Shown in pieces: positions 13,119 through 24,187 of a stretch of 64,000 nt of DNA. The translations under genes were made by a program, and so were the position numbers. Source of the DNA: Thelonectria olida (Eukaryota > Ascomycota > Sordariomycetes > Hypocreales > Nectriaceae); the NCBI GenBank assembly GCA_020736575.1, contig JAGPYM010000005.1, positions 806,001 through 870,000 on the forward strand. The letters are read 5' to 3'. The number at the start of each line of letters is the position of its first letter. Position 1 is the stretch's first letter. The notes below the pieces were generated by a model that did no database searches, was not told the DNA's origin, and saw only the letters and a program-made list of their open reading frames with translations.

Positions 13119-16100
13119 TTAGTAAACCTCGAGGACGTATCGGCCCTCCTCCTTGAGCTTCTCAATCTCCTTGCGTGGATCAACCTTCTTGCCGCTGGCC
13201 TTGGCCTCGAGAGCAATCGCCTCTTCGAGGACCTTGGTCACGTCAGGCACAGGCCAGGTAGGACCGCACAGGTAGAAGCTGCCCTGCTCCTCGAGGTAAG
13301 CCTTGGCGATCTCCTTGAGAGTCTGGCGCATCCTGTCCTGGATGTAAATCTTCTGGGGCTGGTCACGAGAGAAGGCGGCTCCGACGAGGGTGACAACGCC
13401 TGCGGCGAGGTAGGCTTCCCACTCTTCGCCGTAGAGGTACTCCTCACGCTGGTGACGAGATCCGAGGTAAAGCAGAATGGAACCAATCTCCTTGCCCTGC
13501 GCCTTCTGCATGGCACGGTACTGGACGAAGGCGCGGAAAGGAGCCAAACCAGTACCGAGACCAGCCATGATGAGAGGGGCAGTGTCCTTGGTGGGGAGCT
13601 TCATGACGGACGGCTTAACAGAGGCAGTGACCTTGGCGCCGACGGGCAGACGGCTGAGGTAGCGAGTAGCATGGCCGTAACGCTTGCGGCCCTTGGGATC
13701 AACCCAGTCGACGGCGACAATCATGAGTGTGACAGAGTTGGGAGTAACGGCCTGGGCAGAGGCGATGGAGTACTCACGACGCTTCGCGGGGCTGACAATC
13801 TTGATAAGATCGTGGAAGCTGGGGTGAGCAGACTTGAACTCCTGTAGGACGTCGACGTAGGTGAGCGTGTCAAGATCGGAGCGACGCTTGAAGTCCTCGG
13901 CGCCGGCCTGGCCGCCCAGAGCCTCGAGCTTGCCCTTCTCCGTCTCGTCGGTGGCGAACTCAGCCAGGGCCTCGTAGAAGCGCTTGGGAGGCTTGCCGAG
14001 AATGTCAATGTTCTGGACAAGGGCCTGGAAGACGGTGCGGACCTCGGCAACCGAGTTATCCTCGCGCGAGGGGACCTGGACGATGTCGGCGGGGTTGAGG
14101 CCGTAGAACTCGATGAACTGGTTGACCTCCTCCTCGTCGTTCTCGGCGTGGATGCCCAGAGCCTCACCGATCTTGTAGGTGAGACCAGAGTCACCAAGGT
14201 CGAATTCGATGTTGAAGATGTTGCGGTCATAGTCAGCAGGGGTGAGACGGCGGTTCTCCTTCACCGTGATGGTGGCGGTCTTGACCGACAGATCAGGTCG
14301 GAGAGCGCTCTTGGCACCGTAGGCCTCCTTGAAGGTGAGGGCCTTGGCGGCGGTCTGCCAGTCGTGGAGCTCGAGAACCTCCTCAACCTCCTCCTTCTGG
14401 TGGGCGACGAAGCTGTTGCCCTTGATACTGGCAGGCAAATCACTCTCGACGTAGTCGGAAGCAACCTCAGCCCAGGCAGCGGGGACCTCAAGCTGGCGGA
14501 GGCAAGTGTCGAGAGCCTCAGTAGCCTGCTCGACAGTGGGAGTGGTTCCCTCGGCGGCCAAAGCACCGAGGTCCTTGGCGGTGGTATCAGGAAGAGCAAC
14601 CTTGAAGAAGGCCAGCTCGAGCAGAAGCTTGACGGCGGCAGGATCCTTCTCGAAAGCAGGAGAGCTGGCGACGTCCAAGATGTAAAGCTCGACAGCCTTC
14701 TCTTGAATGGCCTTGCGGAAAGAAACGGGCAGCTTCTTCTCCACGTCCTCGTCTTTGAAGCCGGAAATGTTCACAATGACCTTTCCGCCAGGGGTGATGC
14801 TCTTGGCCACGTCCACTTCCTGGAGGAGCTTCTCGTCTCCGACGACGACGGTATCCGCCTCGTCAATGTCGTAAGGAGCCTCGAGAGCCTTCTTGGAAGA
14901 TCGAAGATCGCTTCGGACAATGCCACCCTGGGTGAGGTTGTCAAAGGTCTCGTTGACGTAGATGTTAGAAGTAGACTCCTTAGAGAGGATGCTACCAATA
15001 TCGCTAGGAGAGTTGATAGCGACCGAGTTATCGAGATCCCAGAAGGTGAACTGCTGAGCCTGGATGAGCGAAGGCAGGGCCTTGGCCTCACCCTCGTTAC
15101 CGAAGATCTTGTGGAGAGTGTGGACCAGGCCCTGGGGAGTGAAGGTCTGGCCGGGAGTATACTTGATATCGAGGACCTCAGGCTCAGCCTCAAACTGGCC
15201 GGAGAAGGTAACAGCAGTGAGAACGTCGCTGTAGAGGGCAGACTGGGTAGCCTCGTCCTCAACGGCGAGATCGTCCTTGACCTGGCCCAGGACAGCAATG
15301 GTTCGGGCAGAGGCAGGGATGGCCTTGAGGAAAGCCTCCTCGATGAAGGGCCGGTAGATTCGGACGTTGATGACACCAACCTTGGCACCATCGGCGGAAA
15401 TCTTGTTGAGAACCTGCTTGGCGACCTGAGCCTCAACGCTGCCAAAGGCAACGAGAACAACATCGGGGGCCTCATGGCCATGGTACTCAAAGGGCTCATA
15501 GATGGTGCCGAGTTCATCGTTAAAGGCCTTCAACAACTCGACAACCTTGCCGGCGATGTCCAGACGAGTGTTGAGCTTTCCGACCTCGGCGGAGAGCTTG
15601 GTGTACAAATCAGCAATGCCAGACTCGCTCAGGGCATCAACAACTCGAAGAGTCTCCCGAGCGGTGCGAACGCCATCGTAGATGTGAAGAGTAGGGAGCA
15701 GAGAGGCGAGGAGGGTAGCGAAGAGGGCCATGTGCTGGGCCTCGTAGGTGGAGGCACTGGAAACCAGGCCGAGGCCGAGATCTTCGGCAAGTCGGAGGGC
15801 AGTGTCATAGTTGGAAACGAGTCCCTTGCTGTCAGAGTAGTCGACGGCAGCAACATGGCCGACGAATGGGCTGGAAACGCCGTAGAGGAGAGAGAGCTGG
15901 TCCAGGGTTCCACGAAGTTGCTGGAGGCTGCCCGAGGGGGCAACGAGGGTCTGAGGAATGTGACGCTTGGTGACATCAAAGTCCGGGGAGAAGATGTAGC
16001 CGAGAGCAATGGCGCCAGCGCCTACACGGGTCTGCGAGGGCAGGACGGTGGTGGCATATCCGTGGATGTTCTTCTCCTCCTTGGCAGCCCATTCCTTCAG

Positions 16101-16268
16101 GGCAATGTCGAGGTCGAAGGTCTCGGGGGAGTGAGAGAAGATCTTGTCCGAGAGCTTGTAGGCGATCTGCTGGACGAGAAGCTGAGCGGTGACATAGGTC
16201 GGGCCAGAGATGGACGAGAGAGGGACCAGCTGGCCAAAGGGCAAGCTGGATGACTCCTTGTGAGGCAT
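13119..16268 (-). CDS. MET10: sulfite reductase [NADPH] flavoprotein component
   Basis: One uninterrupted exon. Starting at the Met of MPHKESSSLPFGQL (ATG 16268-16266) gives 1049 residues, close to the fungal Met10 length; an in-frame Met 11 codons upstream at 16301 is an alternative. The N-terminal half resembles the pyruvate:ferredoxin oxidoreductase-like region of Met10. From about residue 650 there is a ferredoxin-NADP reductase module: the FAD-binding RREYSIASAQ motif, the glycine-rich GLGTGLAPFRAFVQYR, then LYLGSRHQREEYLYGEEW and FYLCGPTWPVPDV for NADPH. The protein is the electron-donating subunit of assimilatory sulfite reductase, passing electrons from NADPH to the sirohaem subunit so that sulfite becomes sulfide for Cys/Met synthesis. 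The leader upstream is CT-rich on the coding strand. Strong C/G third-position bias leaves a long spurious ORF on the opposite strand. Confidence 0.95.
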   Translation of the reverse strand: MPHKESSSLPFGQLVPLSSISGPTYVTAQLLVQQIAYKLSDKIFSHSPETFDLDIALKEWAAKEEKNIHGYATTVLPSQTRVGAGAIALGYIFSPDFDVTKRHIPQTLVAPSGSLQQLRGTLDQLSLLYGVSSPFVGHVAAVDYSDSKGLVSNYDTALRLAEDLGLGLVSSASTYEAQHMALFATLLASLLPTLHIYDGVRTARETLRVVDALSESGIADLYTKLSAEVGKLNTRLDIAGKVVELLKAFNDELGTIYEPFEYHGHEAPDVVLVAFGSVEAQVAKQVLNKISADGAKVGVINVRIYRPFIEEAFLKAIPASARTIAVLGQVKDDLAVEDEATQSALYSDVLTAVTFSGQFEAEPEVLDIKYTPGQTFTPQGLVHTLHKIFGNEGEAKALPSLIQAQQFTFWDLDNSVAINSPSDIGSILSKESTSNIYVNETFDNLTQGGIVRSDLRSSKKALEAPYDIDEADTVVVGDEKLLQEVDVAKSITPGGKVIVNISGFKDEDVEKKLPVSFRKAIQEKAVELYILDVASSPAFEKDPAAVKLLLELAFFKVALPDTTAKDLGALAAEGTTPTVEQATEALDTCLRQLEVPAAWAEVASDYVESDLPASIKGNSFVAHQKEEVEEVLELHDWQTAAKALTFKEAYGAKSALRPDLSVKTATITVKENRRLTPADYDRNIFNIEFDLGDSGLTYKIGEALGIHAENDEEEVNQFIEFYGLNPADIVQVPSREDNSVAEVRTVFQALVQNIDILGKPPKRFYEALAEFATDETEKGKLEALGGQAGAEDFKRRSDLDTLTYVDVLQEFKSAHPSFHDLIKIVSPAKRREYSIASAQAVTPNSVTLMIVAVDWVDPKGRKRYGHATRYLSRLPVGAKVTASVKPSVMKLPTKDTAPLIMAGLGTGLAPFRAFVQYRAMQKAQGKEIGSILLYLGSRHQREEYLYGEEWEAYLAAGVVTLVGAAFSRDQPQKIYIQDRMRQTLKEIAKAYLEEQGSFYLCGPTWPVPDVTKVLEEAIALEAKASGKKVDPRKEIEKLKEEGRYVLEVY

Positions 16269-17408
16269 CTTAGCGACGGTGTGAGGTGACTGAGCTCGCA
16301 AAGAGAGAGGGAGATGAGTGGCAATGTAAAATAATCAACCACAGACAAGGTCGATCTCAGGCTCGGAGGTAAACCCGACTCGACTCACTTGGAACTCAAG
16401 CGAGATGAGAGAGAGATATCGACAAGGGGAGAGAGAGAGAGAGCAATTCCAGCAGGAACGAACCAGAAGAGCAATTGACGAGATGAAGAACAAGAAGAGA
16501 AAAAGAAAGCAAAGACGGCTAAAGAGAGAGCGACTTACCGGCGGGGAACTTGTAAAGCGTCCATTATGCCATCGACTTTTTTCTTAGACGGAGTCAAATT
16601 GTTGATAGATGAAGAGAATCACGCAATTGGACTAGACCCCTTTTGGAAAGGCGAATCGATGTCGCGACCCCTGGAGACGCCGAGGGGCCGATGCGGACCC
16701 ACACCTCCCCGCTCTTTCCCAACCTTCGTCACCAAGCGTCCCCCAATGCTGCTTATCTCAGCCCTCTGATGGCGCCTTCCCTGCATTCTTCAGCGCTCTC
16801 CGACTGCCGGGCCGTCGGCGGTCTATTTTTTTTCACTCCGGTTGCCGGAGAAGGAAGGCGTTTTACCTTAAGAAGTTATTGCCCAATCGTGGTGTGCAAA
16901 TGTCAGCTTTATCAATCAGTAATTGCCTCTTTGGGAAACATGCCGGGATCCCGATATAACTCCTTAACTACGGCGTCGGTAACCGCAGGCTTCACTTTCA
17001 TCAGTGCTCGTGGCAGTATGAAGTATGAGCACACATATGAATCGCAGGGCAACTCACTCCGAATACACCTCCTCAACGAAACGGTCGGATTGAACCTACA
17101 CCTCCGCATATCCCGTCGGCTCCAACGGTTAATCACTCGGTCTACATCCATCTGTGACTCGCTCTGGCTTCGCGCTCGGTGTTTTCCGTGTCGTCGCTAT
17201 TTAGACTCCCTCTTCCTGGCTCATAGTATCATTGGGAGGGACTATGAGCGCACTCGAGGTGTCAAAAATTCACATAGGGAACCCAACAATAGCCTCTGCT
17301 GTCTCACGGGTAACATGCATTCGCGAAAATCATCAACTTCTATTGCTCTATCATGAACTCTTCAACGCCATGCTAACGTGTTAATTTATTTATTGCCTTG
17401 ACTCCTCA
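16269..17408. other. promoter/leader of MET10 and 3' flank of the symporter gene
   Basis: Both flanking genes read on the minus strand. Sequence at about 16390-16540 is purine-rich on the plus strand, so it is a CT-rich leader for MET10. The rest has short ORFs only. One near-match to a sulfur-regulator site is listed separately. No other gene seen. Confidence 0.6.
16769..16778. promoter_or_regulatory. possible CYS3-type bZIP site upstream of MET10
   Basis: ATGGCGCCTT matches nine of ten positions of the Neurospora CYS3 consensus ATGRYRYCAT and lies about 500 bases upstream of the MET10 start. CYS3/MetR factors activate sulfur assimilation genes, so the context fits. A single imperfect site is weak evidence. 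Confidence 0.3.
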
Positions 17409-19093
17409 TCACACCTTGTTGGAAATGTCAACAGGCGCGTTCTTGTTGTTGTTGTTATTGTTCGTCTCCTCCTCCTCCTGCTGCTTGGCATCCTGTTCCT
17501 GCACCTCCGGCGGATCTTCGATACCCGTCATCTTCCAGATGATCATGGAAGCGAATAGATCGCCAGAAACATTGACAGCAGTGCGGAATCGATCAAGCAT
17601 CCAGTCGATGGCTACAATGACGGCGTACATTCCCGTGAGCTCAACATCAACTGATCGGGCAATCATAATCATGAGCACCAGAGATGCCGATGGAATAGGG
17701 CTCACGCCAATGGACGCCATAGTCGACAGCAGCGCAACAATGACATAGTTGATTGGTGTCAGCTGGATTCCCTGCGTGGCAGCCAGGAACACGACAGCGG
17801 CTGGAAGGTAGATGGCAGTACTAAAAACGATTAGCTGTTGTTTTAAGAATGAGCGTCTGGTCAAGTTTTCTCACCCGTCCATGTTAATAAGACAGCCGAG
17901 CGGGCAAGTAAACTTGTAGATGGTTGACGGGATGCCTCTGGCCTTGGCGCATCGAATTGTCACTGAGAGAGTGGCTGCCGAAGAGGCAGAACCCCAGGCA
18001 GTGACCCAGGCCGGCGAGATCTTGATCCAATAAGAGTAAGGGTTCATCCTGGTGAAGCTGTAGAAGATGATGGGGACGATGACGATGATGTGAATGACCA
18101 TGGTCGAGAGCGTCGCACCAATCATCAAGGCCAGGTTGATGCCGATCTGGCCAATGTCTAGCTTCATGATGTTGGCCAAGATCAGAGAGAAGACACCGAA
18201 GGGGGCAATATTGATGAGGAAGGTGATGATTTTCGTAATCATCCGTTCAATTTCCTCAGTGACTCTCACAATGGGGGAGTCGGGGCTCTCGATGAGATAG
18301 CCGACGATGATGGCAACAATAATGACTAGAGAGGCATGTTAGTGTTGAGGCAAGAAGCCGCATTCCGGGCTTCTGGACGTACCTGCAAGCAGTTCATCAT
18401 TCGCCAACGCATAGATGACATTAGCAGGGACAAAGGACTCGAACATTTCCAGGATGACAGTGTGGATTGCTCGATCTGTCGTGTCTGGGAGAGAGTCGTC
18501 ACTAGAATCGAGCGCAAGCTGATCTTCACTGACTGGGCGATAAAGCTTGGTCCACACGACACCCATCATGATGCAACTGAGGCTGATGGACACAAGCGTG
18601 GTGATGATGTAGTAGCCTACCGTCCACTTGGCCAGCAAGCTACCTCCGTTGGACATGACCCTCAGTCGCTGCACAGCGAGCAGCATCGAACAAACAATCA
18701 GGGGCAAGACTAATCTCATATTAGTTGTCATTGCTCCTCTCAGTAGGTCCACCCTTGACACTTACCAACTGCCTTGAGGGATCGCAGCCACAGGTCTCCC
18801 GGGATAGAGAGGATAACTCGTGCCGCTTCAGGCACCTCGTCAACAGTAGTTGACACGGCCAAGCCGATTCCGATGGCGAGAATGGCAGCCGTGATGATCT
18901 GGAGAGCCGAGCCCGGCTCCTTGATAGAGTGCCACCATGGCTTCTTCTCCTGATGCTCCTCAGTAGACAGAGCGTCGATGTCTGGGGAGGAATTGGTCTG
19001 AGTCGGCGCAACTGTCTCGGTTGGAGTAGGCTTCAGCGGTTGCTGAGGCTGAGTTGCCACTGGCTCGATCTTGTTATCCTCTTTGGATTCCAT
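17409..19093 (-). CDS. dicarboxylate/amino acid:cation symporter (DAACS, SLC1/GltP type)
   Basis: Four exons on the minus strand, 19093-18766, 18709-18383, 18325-17875 and 17820-17409, separated by introns of 54-57 bases, give 505 residues. All joins keep frame and restore conserved segments: LKAVVLPLIVCSML across intron 1, ELLAVIIVAIIVGYL across intron 2, and the family motif NMDGTA across intron 3. The N-terminal tail (about 60 residues) is hydrophilic, followed by hydrophobic helices and the re-entrant serine-rich WGSASSAATLSVTIRC loop of Na+/H+-coupled glutamate/dicarboxylate carriers. The C-terminal tail is acidic with a run of Asn. It is an integral membrane protein, probably of the plasma membrane; whether it carries glutamate, aspartate or C4-dicarboxylates is not readable. 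The last exon includes ASIGVSPIPSASLVLMIMI. Confidence 0.92.
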
Positions 19094-22000
19094 GGAAGTA
19101 GTGGTTCAAGAACAAAGAGACAAAACTACTACAAGTGTTGAACAATGTGTTTTTGCCAACTTGTTAACGAGTCGAGAACAGATACTGGATAGGCACAGCA
19201 AACTTGAACAAGATGGCAAACGGTTTATATACCAAGTTACCCCCGTTCCGCCAAGCCAGCAATCATCCCAGGAAACGCAATCGCCATAGCAGACAGACGT
19301 CGTCTCGTCCACGATGCGTGGGACTCTCTGCCTAGGGCGCTCATCACTTCTCCAGAAAGGAGCGGGCGAATGCAACGCGACGAAGGCTTGAACGGCCAAG
19401 ACGCAACAAGCAAACGAAGGCAAAACGTAACGAGAAAGGCCTGCCAAGAGCCAAGAGCGACGATGACCAGCATCAGGCGGCAAAAGAGAGCCACGGCCCT
19501 TGAGTGAGGTCTCCATTTTGGCTGCTGCAGAAGGAATCTGACTCTGGCTCAACGTGATGGACGGGTAAGCCGACTCGCACGCTTTCACGTCTTGGCGATG
19601 TGGAGAGCAACAAAAACAGTGGACTCATCATCCTCAGGACCTGTTTGATGAATGAGACCTTGGAGGATTTGTCCGAAGAGGAGACGCGATGCCAAGGACA
19701 GTCGAAGAGCCCCCCCAGCCGTCAAATCCTTGAGCAACGTTGCGAAAAGATGGAGTTTGCGCAGGCGAGGTTCCAAGCATCGTCATGTTTTCCGAATAAT
19801 GTCTGGGCATCTGCAGCCAAGTTGCGACTCGTCTTGGGGGGGGGGGAGGCCAAGCCAAGGGGGCCGCGATGATATGTCGCAACGCCGAGCCTCCCATGAG
19901 CCAGGTCGTTTCCCCGCGAATTGGCTTCTTTCGTGGTGTTTTGCTGCTCGCAGAGTCAATCGACATTACGAGCGGCACTTTGCGAAAGAAGGCACACGGC
20001 AGACGTCTTCGAGAAGCGCCACCGAGATGGGGGTGGCGTGGTGGGCGCATGGCAAACTAGCTCGTGAGGAGGCTCCTGATACTCGACCTGGTCGCCTTCC
20101 CCGACTATAGACGGTATGCAGTACCCTATCTCGACCGCAATTCCATGAGTGATATCGGTGTACATGGCACCAGGCGCGTCTCACCACTCCGGAAACGCAC
20201 CACCGAAGGAGAGTCGCTCAGATGTCCCCTTGGCGTCCTCCCAAGGTTGTCGAGGACCATCTCTCCCCCCGGTCCCCGGATGATTTATCGCGGGCGGAGG
20301 TGCAGCCTGCAGCGGCCGGCGTGTATTTGCCGGGGGGTCCCCTTGCTGAAGAGCTCCCCGATTGGAAGAAGCGGCTGAATGGGTATTGTTCGCTCGACAC
20401 GAAAGAGTTCCATTACTATACGCACCCGATGGTATTCGGGAAAGGAACTTATACAGTCTTGCTCTTATTTCACTTTTGCGGGTTCTGTGGGACATTTGCT
20501 CTGGACAATGCTACGTTGTGTCGGCCCGTATGAGTCGGTGTAAAGCTCAACCGAGAGTACGAATATGGCCCTGGCATTGGAAATGGGCGAGTTCAATGGT
20601 TGAATACGAGTGCTATTGGGTCAATTGGGAGTGGTTTGTAAGAATGCCAGAAGCTGAATACTGCAGCCTCACTCCCGTGCTGCATTCTGGACAGCCTTCC
20701 TTCCAGCTAGCAACTTGGCAAGGGCGCAACAGAGGCGCAATGAACCATCCGACGAGATACCCTTGCTAGAGATGCCCATGACGATGTAGACGTGCACGTT
20801 TCAAGGGTCGACAGCACCGGACCTCTCTCCTGCCCAGCGGAGCCGCAAGGCGTGGCAAGGAGCGCACCACAAGAACAAACAAACACGCCTACTAGAAACC
20901 CACGGGGCTTTTCTCAATGTTCTACCCTCCGCCCATTGATTGACTCGCCCATCAACTGATCTCTGTATCTGGGCGAATTGTAGGCTGATCCCGACCCAGC
21001 CTCGTGAGGACAACGACCCATTTCTGCTTGGACAGCAACACGACCATTGCGTCTTTTATTTTGAACAGCCGATCCCTCTGCCCTGGCCACTTTCCTTTAT
21101 AAACGAAAATGATCCCCAGACTCTGAATTGCAATTACGTGTAGAAATCCACCAAGTTTCCGCTGTATAGAGTACGTAGACGCCCGAGGGGCCAGCGTTGT
21201 CCTGCATCTTCTGTGTCAGTGTCATTAGCAAGAGGTTGTTTTTCGCAGTGCCCGAGCCGGAGTTTTTGTTTTCTTTATCTTTCCTATCAACCAAGGACGA
21301 ATGCCCAGAGTACAAAACAAAGCCATGTTTAAAGGGAAGCATTACTTGCAGACTATCTCGGTTCTGAGAGCAGGGCGTCTTGGCTCTTGGCTGCTGAGAC
21401 GAAACGAAGAGCCTTTCTACAATAGGAATGTGAGAAGCTTCTTGGAAAAGTCTTGGAAGAAAAAGACAGACACGCAATGGCCCGTCAATGACGCCCTAGC
21501 CAGCTCAACAGCAGTGTTGATCGTGTGCTTCCAAACCTGAGGTGATCTGATGCATGTTTCCCATTCCCAATCCGTGCTTACCCGTGAATGCCCTTCGATC
21601 CTTGCAAGCAGCGACCCTCCCCCAGACGCCGAGACGAGTGAGACGAGTGCTATTATGCAATTCTTTTATTCCCCGCAACGCAGCGTCGTCTTGCCCCAGA
21701 GTCAGCGAGCGGTTGATACGTAATGGAATTGGAATTCCCCATCGAACCCAAATTCAAGCTTCTCGAGCAAGCTTGTTGTTACTCTTATTTGCTGTTGCGC
21801 CAAGCGAACTAAGCCCCTTGCCTGCCTGGAGAAAGGGGGCATGTCTGTCTCAGTCTCACCATCAAGCCCACTCTCGAGAGAGTCTCAAGGGAGAAGGAGG
21901 AGACGCCACCCGCGGGCGGTCAAGTGCTTTGTACGCAACAGTTTCTCAGTGGAAAGGAAAGGGGCGCTTCCCATTGCCTCGCTCGTTGGGCGTTGCCAAC

Positions 22001-22716
22001 GTGATGACAGCCGTGTAGCACCTCACTACCCCCCCCCCCCCTCTTGAAGAGCCCAAAAGTTTCACCGTCAGATGATGTTTTTTGGGCGTTGCGCGAATAT
22101 GGCTATACTCTGACCCATCATTGCCTGTTGGATGTATGAGTGTGCGCAATGTATGCGCAGTTTCCATCCCCATGACTCTTCGCATACTATATCGAATGTA
22201 TGCAGTTCCACACATCGAGATGGCCTCGAGAGTGATTCTTCCGCGAGAACAATAGTCTCCGCTCTCTCGCATTCACACCGAGAGTAGTCTGCAGCTCAAC
22301 AAGACGTCTCATCCTTGCTGCATAGTTCGCAGAGGCCCTATCGCACAGAGCAGTGGCACTCACTCAAACAGCTCACCGGCTTTGTATGTACTTCTCTGCA
22401 GTCGTGTTCCATGGCTGCATGCGTATTCTGCGCATGAACGCCAATGAGTGCAAGGACACGCCCACGCCACTCCTTTCGCGCCATGATTGAGGACGCAGCA
22501 GTATATGGCTTCAAGTTGGCCGGTCCAAATTGCACCAAAACCGGATCAACACTTTGCTTGTAGTTGCGAACACGCCGCCTTATTAAGTAGCATCAATCCG
22601 GCCTCTTTGTGAGTTTTTGACCATCAGTGAAAAGCTGGCCTCTTCTTAATTTAAATAACATCCTGTGCGACATGAGCAACGATACACAACACCATCGCAA
22701 TAAAGGATAGACCCCC
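19094..22716. other. intergenic, no gene recognised (3.6 kb)
   Basis: It starts with the promoter of the symporter gene. Beyond that there are only short overlapping ORFs without recognisable domains. A poly-G run lies near 19838-19846 and a poly-C run near 22030-22040. No tRNA or other structured RNA was recognised. Confidence 0.6.
19224..19231 (-). promoter_or_regulatory. TATA box of the symporter gene
   Basis: Read on the minus strand the sequence is TATATAAA, about 130 bases upstream of the symporter ATG at 19093. Sequence and distance suit a fungal TATA element. Confidence 0.5.
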
Positions 22717-23220
22717 CTTCGAGTCCTTGCCACCCACCTACCCCGGGAGATTTCGCATCTTGCGTCGGACGTCTTGTCCGCGGATCTCTTCGAATCTCCA
22801 ATCAAAGACAACGTGCCCTATGAGGCCGTCTCCTATTTCTGGGATAGCCCCGACAAGTCTCGCCGCCTCTGCATTGTCAACGGGACTATGCACTTTGAAC
22901 ATCACCAAATCGCTCTACAATGCCCTGCACGCTATCCGACATGCCAAAGAAGAGTGCGGCATTCGTCATGTCTGGGTCCACGGCGCGTAGGTCAGACTGA
23001 TGGCCGATGTCTACACTTCGGGTCGTCGAGTCATCACATGCATCGGGAAAGACACATGCAATGTCCGGCAAGACGCAGATATCCTCCTCGAGCTGCAGCA
23101 GCAGCAGCATCTGGCGGGGTCCCTACAGGAACTGGGTAAAGAAGGAAGCGAAGTAAGGCCTTGCCCGACAAGGTGCTTGCACTCAGCCAGAGCCGCCGGG
23201 TATGGATCCCACAGCCATGG
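22717..23220 (+). pseudogene. degraded HET (heterokaryon incompatibility) domain gene
   Basis: The translation shows the HET-domain signature in broken form. In one frame (from about 22717) the sequence reads LSADLFESP, then VPYEAVSYFWDSPDKSRRLCIVNG, matching the domain's YEALSYxWG...ixvNG start. Near 22890 the homology moves to the next frame: ITKSLYNALHAIRHAKE, IRHVWVHGA, an in-frame TAG at 22988-22990, then RLMADVYTSGRRVITCIG, matching the domain's MxxIYxxAxxVxxWLG segment. The stretch that should carry the CINQ motif between VWV and RLMADVY is missing. A frameshift, a stop and an internal deletion make it a pseudogene. A possible further remnant (RRVWIPQPW) lies at about 23193. No start codon or full gene could be traced. 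Confidence 0.75.
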
Positions 23221-24187
23221 AGGCTTGGAAGCGAGATCTACAGCTGTGCCTACCTATGTACTTCGTATGGCATGCCAGCCTGCCCTATCTATGAAGCACT
23301 GGTGCCCGAGTGTCTGCCTGCATGATCCCTGGGTTACCTAGGGAGTTGTGGTAGACAACTGCAAGCTTGGCCAGTTCTCGAATGGCCCAGAGAGGAGTCG
23401 CCTTGGCCACGATGATTAGAAATCAGACACAGCAGCCTCTCGACGTGGCCTTTCCGTCTGTCGTCCTCTCTCAATGATCTCATGTGACGCCCACGACCAA
23501 CGGCACAAAGAGCGCAAGTCGATGCGGCTTGGATACTAACCCGTTTCATCCTTGACAAGTGGAGATTCGTCATTTGCGCGTCGCCACCCTCTCGACCCCA
23601 TCTGCAGAGTTCGCTCACCTTTCGTTCACCTCGCCTCGTAGAAACAACACAGCAGAACAGAGCAGAACAGAAGACGACATTTACAGAGTTTGAAAAATAG
23701 TCAAAAATTACCCGGCCGTCATTGCATTCTTCCCCCGGTTCTTCTTTCTTCTGACTAATCGTCCTGGTCGGTTGGTTGCAGCGGCGCTAGTCAAACCACC
23801 ATCATGACGATCCTGGTCTGCGACATTTGTGCCGATTTTGGGCTCGACGAACCACCAAGTATTAAATAGCCACCATGATTCGCAACTGTTCCGAGAAGAA
23901 ATGGCAGGAACACTCTTCTCAATTTAATTGAATTTGTATCCTCTGCTCTTAATTTTCCCTGAATTTATTCCTTTCTTTTTCCTCTCCCTCTCATCACCTC
24001 TCTCCGTCTCTCTGGACAAGCCCGCCCACCACCACCTTGCTCGTTTGTATATACGAACAAACAGTGACTTATAGTCGGAGCCAACTCACCATCATCTCAT
24101 CGCCTGTCGTCACTTCGCATTCGCACCATCCTCCTCCCTAACAAACTCACCTTCACACCCTCTTCGTGTAATTCTTCCTCAATCATC
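23221..24187. other. promoter and leader region of the copper ATPase gene
   Basis: No gene seen. The part from about 23.9 kb to the start codon is C/T-rich, as in other fungal leaders. A near-palindromic GTTTGTATATACGAAC at 24043-24058 contains TATATAC about 140 bases upstream of the ATG and may be the core promoter. A short direct repeat (AGAACAGAGCAGAACAGA) lies near 23655. Confidence 0.5.

Noticed and set aside
14148..16253. 701-codon plus-strand ORF opposite the sulfite reductase gene
   Set aside because: It lies wholly antisense to MET10, has a Leu/Val/Gly/Glu/Ser-rich composition without domains, and is explained by the strong C/G third-position bias of MET10, which removes stop codons from the opposite frame.
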